Origin: Ktedonobacteraceae bacterium | GTDB taxonomy: Bacteria > Chloroflexota > Ktedonobacteria > Ktedonobacterales > Ktedonobacteraceae | Direction: 5' to 3' | NCBI GenBank assembly: GCA_014896635.1 | Contig: JADBKA010000153.1 | Coordinates: forward strand, 1-10,972 | DNA length: 10,972 nucleotides | Part shown: one piece after another, positions 7,214 to 10,972 of the stretch | Position numbering within the stretch: position 1 is the stretch's first letter | Layout: the number at the start of each line of letters is the position of its first letter | Position numbers and translations under genes: made by a program | Notes under the pieces: model-generated | Seen by the model: only the letters and a program-made list of their open reading frames with translations | Told to the model about the DNA's origin: nothing | Databases searched by the model: none

Positions 7214-7242
7214 ATCCTATGGTATTTTGCAGAAATTGTCAA
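7214..7242 (-). promoter_or_regulatory. Sigma70-type promoter of the DUF3311-symporter operon
   Basis: On the minus strand TTGACA (7237-7242) is followed by a 17-bp spacer and TAGGAT (7214-7219). The -35 is a perfect consensus hexamer and the -10 matches four of six bases. Transcription would start near 7207, leaving a leader of about 170 nt before the DUF3311 ATG. Confidence 0.65.
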
Positions 7243-7287
7243 CCGGTAGGACTTTCCAGTTTTCCTGGGCTTTCCTCTTTGATTGAT

Positions 7288-7405
7288 GTTTAGACTAATT
7301 TCGCACGAGCCGGCTTCCTGGCGCCGTTGAGGCGGGATGAAGCCATTTTCAACAAAAACGGGTGAAGCCGCTTCCCGCCTGGTTTTACAAGCATTTAGTC
7401 TAAAC
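7288..7405. repeat. 118-bp palindromic element with 11-bp terminal inverted repeats
   Basis: GTTTAGACTAA at 7288-7298 is the exact reverse complement of TTAGTCTAAAC at 7395-7405. Inside, GGCGGGATGAAGC (7331-7343) pairs with GCTTCCCGCC (7370-7379) apart from a 3-nt bulge, so the element can fold as nested hairpins. It carries no credible gene. The size and symmetry fit a MITE-like element or a transposon remnant. No target-site duplication is visible at the ends. It sits next to a truncated coding fragment. Confidence 0.55.
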
Positions 7406-7439
7406 GCCAACTCTTTGAGAAGCAAATACGATACAGACG

Positions 7440-7688
7440 ATGAAAGGCACCCAGCTATTGCTCCCCGAATTGCGCAGCCTCCTGCCAACACCGGGAGCCA
7501 GGCAGCCGGTGATCATCTTCGGAGTTCTGGATGCAATCCTGACCCCTGCCGCGCAAACAAATGGGTACAAACTGGCTACCGCATACCTGACCGGGCAGAT
7601 GTCCGAAGAGGCGTTTGCACGCTCCTGGGACTCTATGCTTGTGCAGCAGGCCGATGCCTGGGCGCAGAGCAACCACGTTGACAGTTGA
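7440..7688 (+). pseudogene. C-terminal protein fragment, possibly of a solute-binding protein
   Basis: An 82-residue open frame runs from ATG 7440 to TGA 7686-7688. No Shine-Dalgarno precedes the ATG, and in-frame codons continue back to a TGA at 7416-7418, just after the palindromic element. The C-terminal half (YKLATAYLTGQMSEEAFARSW then MLVQQADAWAQ) resembles the closing helices of ABC sugar-binding lipoproteins, where a G-K/Q-M/I-S/T-x-E-E/D-x-F segment is common; this is a weak resemblance. The likely reading is the 3' end of a longer gene whose front was removed. A short intact hypothetical gene is the alternative. Confidence 0.4.
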
Positions 7689-7689
7689 A

Positions 7690-7979
7690 ACAGTCGCCGG
7701 TTCCGGCTTTCCAAGTGCATAAACCTTCCTGTGCCAGAGCAACGTACAGGAGCCAGTCGCCAGCACATTGCGATACCAGTCCACTCCTGGTCCATAGGTC
7801 AATGCAATCACAAAACCATCTTCGACCGGGAAAACAAAAATGGGCGTCTCATAGGTCTTCCCGCTGCGGCGACCGACATGCCGGATCACGGCAAACGGGC
7901 CACGAGAGAGATTTACGAAATGACGTGTAATGCGATTGATGAATCGTTTGTTAAACGAGCGCATTTGATCAGGAAACAC
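7690..7979 (-). pseudogene. Ddn-family F420-dependent nitroreductase, 3' end replaced
   Basis: A GTG at 7977-7979 with GGGAG six bases upstream starts MFPDQMRSFNKRFINRITRH, followed by VIRHVGRRSGKTYETPIFVF and FVIALTYGPGVDWYRNVLA. These are the conserved blocks of the deazaflavin (F420)-dependent nitroreductase family, a split-barrel fold. Family members run about 130-150 residues and end with a conserved Pro/Arg-rich tail. Here recognisable sequence stops at about residue 95 (near 7695). The frame then runs on antisense through the 7440-7688 fragment to a stop at 7455, giving 174 residues with an unrelated tail. The gene is therefore truncated by a junction at about 7688-7695. The front retains the F420-side loop, but a working enzyme is doubtful. 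It follows the TetR remnant on the same strand. Confidence 0.75.
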
Positions 7980-8032
7980 GATGTTCTCCCGTTCTGAGAG
8001 TATTACTCATCTCGAAACGCAAAAGTCTATAT

Positions 8033-8509
8033 TCACTTCAAAGCCCGCATGATAACTGCAACGAGCGCGTCGGCACGTTCGAGAGGGGGAGGATGGACTT
8101 CCTCTCCCGCGAAAACCAGATCCAGTAAAACGTATGTCAAAAGCCCGCCAAGTAGTGCGTGCGCTACTGCATCAAAATCGATATCTGCGATGATTCCCCG
8201 CTCCCTGGCCTGTTGTAACAGACCCATCAGGAGAGAGAGTCCGCGTTGCGCTACAGTAACATGAAACAATGTGCCGAGCTGCGGAAAGCGCGGCTCCTCG
8301 GTGAAGATGACGCGCAACAAAGCCAGGTACTCAGGCTGGCCCATCAATGACAGGATCTCGCGGGCAATGATCGTCAGCGCCCGCTGAAGCGAAGACAGAT
8401 CATCCGGCACCTGTACTTGCGAAAGTTTCATGGAAAAGCCCGCCTGCGAAAGCGTCAGGTGGCTCAGCACATCTACGAAGAGATCCTCTTTATGGAAACA
8501 GCGAAAATA
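8033..8509 (-). pseudogene. TetR-family regulator lacking its DNA-binding domain
   Basis: The open frame contains the ligand-binding/dimerisation half of a TetR regulator. The order is EDLFVDVLSHL (end of helix 4 in TetR proteins, where xxKEDLFxxVL follows the HTH), then LIIAREILSL-type helices, PEYLALLRVIFTEEPRFPQL and GLLQQARERGIIADIDFDAV, which resemble AefR-type C-terminal domains. In frame the sequence begins after a TGA at 8510-8512 with YFRCFHKEDLF. Upstream there is no room for the missing 40 or so residues, because the leader of the divergent LLM gene starts at once. A GTG at 8468-8470 gives a formal 145-residue product without DNA-binding ability. The complete gene would have been divergent from the LLM oxidoreductase and 53 bp upstream of the Ddn-like gene, so it may once have controlled both. 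Confidence 0.75.
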
Positions 8510-8554
8510 TCACCATAAAATTAGCGAGAATTCACAGGGAGGAGAGAATACTGG

Positions 8555-9433
8555 ATGACCCGTCCATTTCGTTTTGGCGTTGCCACCGGCAATGCCCGCT
8601 CGCGTGCCGAATGGATTGCGAAAGCGCGCAAAGTCGAGGATCTTGGCTATGCGACGTTACTGGTTCCTGATCATATTACGACAGGTCTTGCGCCCCTCAC
8701 GGATCTCGCCATCGCGGCTGATGCCACCACCAGACTGCGCGTCGGCAGCCTGGTGTTCTGCAACGATTTCCGCCATCCGGCCCTGCTGGCAAAGGAAGCA
8801 GCTACGCTGGATCTGCTCTCCGACGGGCGTTTTGAGTTAGGCATGGGAGCAGGCTACATGCCATCCGACTATACCCAGGCCGGCATCCCTTTTGAAAGCC
8901 CTGGCATGCGCGTTGGGCGCCTGGAGGAGGCTCTTCAGGTCATAGATCGCCTCTTTAGTGGAGAGACGGTAAACTTTGCCGGGCAATACTACCGGATTAC
9001 AGACCTGCAAAGCAGGCCCAGGCCAGTTCAGCAGCCACGCCCTCCCATCTATATTGGCGGCTCAGGCAAACGCCTGCTCACCATCGCGGCCAGGCGCGTC
9101 GAGAGCATCGGCATCGGCTTTATGTCCTGGGGAGGCGAAATGACAGCAGTAAAACCAGAGGATATTGCACAAAAAGTCGCCTGGGTGCGCGAGGCAGCGG
9201 GAGACCGCTTCGATCAGATCGAACTCGGCTACACTATCTTTCAAATGAATATTGCTGAGAGGAAAGAACAGCAGGCTCTCCCCCTCTCGCTGCATCAATT
9301 AAGCGGAAGTCTCGATCAGATCACCGAAGAAATCCTGGCCCGGCGAGAACGCTACGGCTTCTCCTATGTCCAGGTGATGGAGCCACATATGGAAGCTTTT
9401 GCTCCAGTGGTCGCCCGGCTGGCTGGCAAATAA
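8555..9433 (+). CDS. F420-dependent LLM-class oxidoreductase (TIGR03621-like)
   Basis: This 292-residue protein is a complete luciferase-like TIM barrel. RFGVATGNARSRAEW opens strand 1, GYATLLVPDHI (31-41) is the strand-2 region, and FRHPALLAKEAATLDLLSDG (72-91) followed by RFELGMGAGY (92-101) is the family's most conserved stretch. PPIYIGGSGKR lies near the F420-phosphate site. These features and the length agree with the TIGR03621 group, which uses reduced F420 to reduce or oxidise small organic substrates; the substrate is unknown. GGGAGGAG about ten bases upstream supports the ATG at 8555. A small ABM-like gene follows 64 bp later, and a shared terminator ends the pair. A headless TetR gene lies divergently, so specific repression has probably been lost. 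Confidence 0.9.
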   Translation: MTRPFRFGVATGNARSRAEWIAKARKVEDLGYATLLVPDHITTGLAPLTDLAIAADATTRLRVGSLVFCNDFRHPALLAKEAATLDLLSDGRFELGMGAGYMPSDYTQAGIPFESPGMRVGRLEEALQVIDRLFSGETVNFAGQYYRITDLQSRPRPVQQPRPPIYIGGSGKRLLTIAARRVESIGIGFMSWGGEMTAVKPEDIAQKVAWVREAAGDRFDQIELGYTIFQMNIAERKEQQALPLSLHQLSGSLDQITEEILARRERYGFSYVQVMEPHMEAFAPVVARLAGK

Positions 9434-9497
9434 AGCGGCGCAGATCGAGATTTCAACTGAGAGCCTGTTTGCACACAGCGAGAAAGGAGCAAGCATC

Positions 9498-9809
9498 ATG
9501 TACATCACAGTACGTCGCTTCGAGGGTGTGACCGATCCACCTGAGGTGGCGCGGCGCGTGAGAGAAGGACTGGTACCACTCATCAGCCAGATCCCCAGTT
9601 TCCAGGCTTACTACTGGGTTGACGCCGGCAATAACGTGATGGTATCCATCAGCATGTTCGACAAGAGAGCAGGCTCTGAAGAAGCCGACCGGCGAGCGCC
9701 GGCCTGGGTCAACCAGCACATCGCTGCCCTGCTCCCCCCCGTGCCACCACAGATCACAGGTGGCGAGGTTGTCGCATACAGGGTAAAGCAGACAGAAAGC
9801 GCGTCATGA
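9498..9809 (+). CDS. Small ABM-like (dimeric alpha/beta barrel) protein
   Basis: The gene encodes 103 residues. It begins MYITVRRFEGVTDPPEVARR, continues LVPLISQIPSFQAYYWVDAG and NVMVSISMFDKRAGSEEADR, and ends with a Pro-rich segment and GGEVVAYRV. The beta-alpha-beta pattern, the IPSFQAYY block and the alternation of V/I/S before MFDKRAGS resemble antibiotic-biosynthesis-monooxygenase (ABM)-fold proteins, which are dimeric ferredoxin-like barrels. No catalytic residue can be named. AAGGAG eight bases before ATG 9498 fixes the start; a longer open frame from 9399 overlaps the preceding gene and lacks a ribosome binding site. It probably forms an operon with the LLM oxidoreductase. Confidence 0.75.
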   Translation: MYITVRRFEGVTDPPEVARRVREGLVPLISQIPSFQAYYWVDAGNNVMVSISMFDKRAGSEEADRRAPAWVNQHIAALLPPVPPQITGGEVVAYRVKQTESAS

Positions 9810-9811
9810 GT

Positions 9812-9847
9812 ATGGAGGTCCAGGATGGCACCTTCCTGGACCTCCAT
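9812..9847. terminator. 14-bp hairpin ending the LLM/ABM operon
   Basis: ATGGAGGTCCAGGA at 9812-9825 pairs perfectly with TCCTGGACCTCCAT at 9834-9847 around an 8-nt loop. It begins two bases after the TGA of the ABM-like gene and precedes the 3' end of the converging hydrolase remnant by 21 bp. It is GC-rich and very stable, but only a short T-run follows on the plus strand. Confidence 0.75.
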
Positions 9848-9868
9848 CAGGTTTGCCGGACACATCAC

Positions 9869-10204
9869 TTAGATGGAAAATCGTTCGATTGCCAGGTAGG
9901 GTAGCGTTCGTAAAATGACGGGATCGGTGGCAAAATACAACTGCATACGGTGAGGAATGATCGCATTGTCCAGGGCTGCCATAATCATGGCCTGGTCAAG
10001 AATCAAGTAGCGATGCCCAACCTTGCCCGTGATGGGATCAACGGCATCGAAGAAGCCATAACGGTCATAGATTGATGGGTAGCGCGAACGCAACTCCTGG
10101 ATGTTTTTGAAAGCTTCTTGCGGCGCCACCTCAAGCGCAAGGAAGGATGCATGCGGTGTCACCGCCGTTTCTTCATGATTCGGGCCGTCGGATACCCCTA
10201 CGAT
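9869..10204 (-). pseudogene. C-terminal stub of a glucoamylase-family hydrolase
   Basis: The frame reads GVSDGPNHEETAVTPHASFL, ALEVAPQEAFKNIQELRSRY, YGFFDAVDPITGKVGHRYLI and LDQAMIMAALDNAII, ending at TAA 9869-9871. TPHASFLALE(V/F)AP, the GF-D-V-P-TG-V segment and the LDQ-MIMAAL helix are the closing blocks of the glucoamylase-like (alpha/alpha-barrel) domain found in large bacterial glucan hydrolases (PF10091-type). The complete domain is more than 300 residues. Here only about 110 remain, because an in-frame TGA at 10205-10207 and unrelated sequence lie upstream. A GTG at 10160-10162 opens a 97-residue frame but lies inside the conserved region and has no ribosome binding site. The gene is a remnant of an enzyme cut from its N-terminal side. 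Confidence 0.65.
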
Positions 10205-10270
10205 TCATCGAGGGGGAAGGCGGCTCGAAATGGCTCTTTAATATCTATTTTTCTGACAATATACACACAT

Positions 10271-10294
10271 CCCTTGAAAATCTTCAAGGGTTTT
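10271..10294 (+). terminator. Rho-independent terminator without an obvious gene
   Basis: CCCTTGAA (10271-10278) and TTCAAGGG (10283-10290) form a perfect 8-bp stem with a 4-nt loop, followed directly by TTTT on the plus strand. The orientation is plus, yet no credible plus-strand gene precedes it; the nearest recognisable gene, the hydrolase stub, lies on the other strand. It may be left over from a deleted gene. Confidence 0.6.
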
Positions 10295-10352
10295 AAGCCA
10301 TTCGGAAGCAGACTAGTTTCCTCCTCATGTTATAATAAGGCTGCTAGCCAAG

Positions 10353-10400
10353 TGGTACGCGGTGGTGATCTCGTTTTACAGCCGTGATCACCGCGTACCA
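10353..10400 (-). terminator. Long hairpin after the XRE gene
   Basis: TGGTACGCGG-TGG-TGATC at 10353-10370 pairs with GATCACCGCGTACCA at 10386-10400, making a 15-bp stem with a 3-nt bulge and a 15-nt loop. It starts four bases beyond the TAG stop of the minus-strand XRE gene, so it most likely ends that transcript. There is no clean U-tract. The bulge looks like a GGT triplet duplication in one arm. Confidence 0.6.
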
Positions 10401-10404
10401 GGGG

Positions 10405-10695
10405 CTACGCAGCATTGTCTAATGTATCGTCATTCTCATCTGATTGACTGCCCTTTGTGCGTTGCTTGCGATCCCGCATGACATTGTAGATGTTAAGCCC
10501 ATCCACAGTGTCTATCGTAAGCACTTGCCCTATTTTCTTGCTGAGGGCTTCTAGCACTTTCTTAGCAACCTCTTGAGTGGTACGGTGCTTCGGATCTTCT
10601 ATCCGAATAATAGTAGATTCAGACACACCAGCCAGATCGGCTAGCTCTCTTCGACTGATGTAATTCGCTTCTCGGATTTCCCTCAAAGTAGGCAT
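10405..10695 (-). CDS. Small XRE-type helix-turn-helix regulator
   Basis: The 96-residue protein begins with a Cro/CI-type HTH: LREIREANYISRRELADLAG then VSESTIIRIEDPKHRTT. The turn is at AGVS, with recognition-helix residues S25-I31, and the next helices are EVAKKVLEALSKKIGQ. The C-terminal third is polar and acidic (SQSDENDDTLDNAA) and probably disordered; it lacks a recognisable effector domain. It should bind DNA as a dimer. ATG 10693-10695 is supported by AAGGGAGGAA eight bases upstream; the stop is TAG 10405-10407. The promoter upstream lies inside a perfect 14-bp inverted repeat shared with a divergent promoter, so autoregulation is likely. No toxin or phage partner is visible within the window. 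Confidence 0.85.
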   Translation of the reverse strand: MPTLREIREANYISRRELADLAGVSESTIIRIEDPKHRTTQEVAKKVLEALSKKIGQVLTIDTVDGLNIYNVMRDRKQRTKGSQSDENDDTLDNAA

Positions 10696-10727
10696 TGAGA
10701 TAATTCCTCCCTTCTAAGACTGCTTCC

Positions 10728-10756
10728 AGTGTACTTCTTGTTAAGATATTTGTCAA
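10728..10756 (-). promoter_or_regulatory. Promoter of the XRE gene
   Basis: On the minus strand TTGACA (10751-10756), a 17-bp spacer and TACACT (10728-10733) form a near-consensus sigma70 promoter. It lies about 33 bp before the XRE start codon. The -35 is inside the left arm of the 14-bp inverted repeat. Confidence 0.8.
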
Positions 10757-10791
10757 GATAAATTCATCTAAAAATACCTTGACAAATATCT
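10744..10791. promoter_or_regulatory. 14-bp inverted repeat, probable operator pair
   Basis: AGATATTTGTCAAG at 10744-10757 is the exact reverse complement of CTTGACAAATATCT at 10778-10791, with 20 bp between the arms. Each arm contains the -35 hexamer of one of two divergent promoters. Two symmetric sites of this kind suit binding by a dimeric XRE protein that represses both directions, most simply the protein encoded next to it. Confidence 0.75.
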
Positions 10792-10807
10792 CGATTAGAA
10801 TTATACT
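10779..10807 (+). promoter_or_regulatory. Strong divergent promoter reading out of the window
   Basis: TTGACA (10779-10784), a 17-bp spacer and TATACT (10802-10807) match the sigma70 consensus in 11 of 12 hexamer positions. Transcription would start near 10814 and head rightwards into a region with no open frame within the window. Confidence 0.8.
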
Positions 10808-10809
10808 TA

Positions 10810-10972
10810 GATCAATGACAGGTATTACCTTTCATTGATCGGTTGACCAGTCAAAGAAAGCTGGCTCTTCTGGTTGCGCAGGGAGCCAGCTTGAAGAGAC
10901 TAGTCCGTAAAGACCAATTCTAGCCTCTCCACTCTCGCATGATAGCGGTTGGAGAGCCAGCAGTCAAGCCGT
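10810..10972 (+). ncRNA. Hairpin-rich leader or small RNA candidate
   Basis: Downstream of the strong plus promoter no convincing coding frame is present, but several stems follow each other. GATCAATGA (10810-10818) pairs with TCATTGATC (10832-10840), enclosing GGTATTACC. AAGCTGGCTCTT (10858-10869) pairs with GGGAGCCAGCTT (10881-10892) using two G-U pairs. CTCTCCA (10925-10931) pairs with TGGAGAG (10950-10956). GAGCCAGC appears at 10883-10890 and 10954-10961. The transcript could be a structured 5' leader of a gene beyond the window or a stand-alone RNA. No known riboswitch or tRNA signature was recognised. Part of the first stem may instead be operator DNA. Confidence 0.35.

Noticed and set aside
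7201..7491. 96-codon open frame on the minus strand upstream of DUF3311
   Set aside because: It spans the palindromic element and the promoter, has no ribosome binding site and no domain-like composition.
10118..10387. 89-codon plus-strand open frame
   Set aside because: It runs antisense through the hydrolase stub, then through an intrinsic terminator and into the XRE hairpin; composition is Arg/Ser-rich, like a chance frame.
10810..10972. Retron non-coding RNA or a tRNA
   Set aside because: No reverse transcriptase is in the window, the end-pairing arms of a retron RNA cannot be recognised, and no tRNA T-loop or acceptor pairing was found.

Overview
The window looks like a chromosomal stretch of a Chloroflexota bacterium, most likely a Ktedonobacteria-type soil organism. 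The basis is family content and style, not a database match: an F420-dependent luciferase-like oxidoreductase, a Ddn-type deazaflavin enzyme, a membrane-fused sulfite-oxidase-like protein, a GT87-type mannosyltransferase, moderately high GC, and purine-rich AAGGAG/GGGAGG ribosome binding sites. No rRNA, tRNA, CRISPR array or complete insertion sequence was seen.

Layout. 1-765: the tail of an unknown plus-strand gene converges on a minus-strand coiled-coil protein. 832-2262 (minus): a broken membrane-anchored molybdopterin (SUOX-family) oxidoreductase, with a frameshift, an amber stop and a missing middle segment. 2401-3786 (minus): an intact polytopic glycosyltransferase. 4056-6446 (plus): a tightly overlapping trio of GT2 glycosyltransferase, DUF2064/TIGR04282 nucleotidyl/glycosyltransferase-like protein, and radical SAM/SPASM protein; the last is cut by an in-frame TAG. 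6514-7242 (minus): a strong promoter, an intact DUF3311 gene, and a sodium:solute symporter gene reduced to its first dozen or so codons and its last 60 or so. 7288-7405: a 118-bp palindromic element. 7440-8509: a C-terminal fragment of unknown (possibly solute-binding) origin, abutting a Ddn-family gene that has lost its 3' end, then a TetR gene that has lost its DNA-binding domain. 8555-9809 (plus): an intact F420-dependent LLM oxidoreductase and a small ABM-fold-like protein, closed by a strong hairpin. 9869-10204 (minus): the C-terminal stub of a glucoamylase-family hydrolase. 10353-10972: a small XRE-type regulator behind a striking divergent promoter/inverted repeat, with an ORF-less, hairpin-rich transcript leaving the window.

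How the parts work together. The intact core is a divergent cell-envelope glycan module (GT87 against GT2-DUF2064-radical SAM) and an F420 redox pair (LLM plus ABM-like protein). The XRE gene is probably autoregulated and shares its control region with an outward transcript. Most of the rest is decay: at least six genes are interrupted or reduced to ends. That is the main character of this window and suggests repeated deletion or rearrangement between intact operons.
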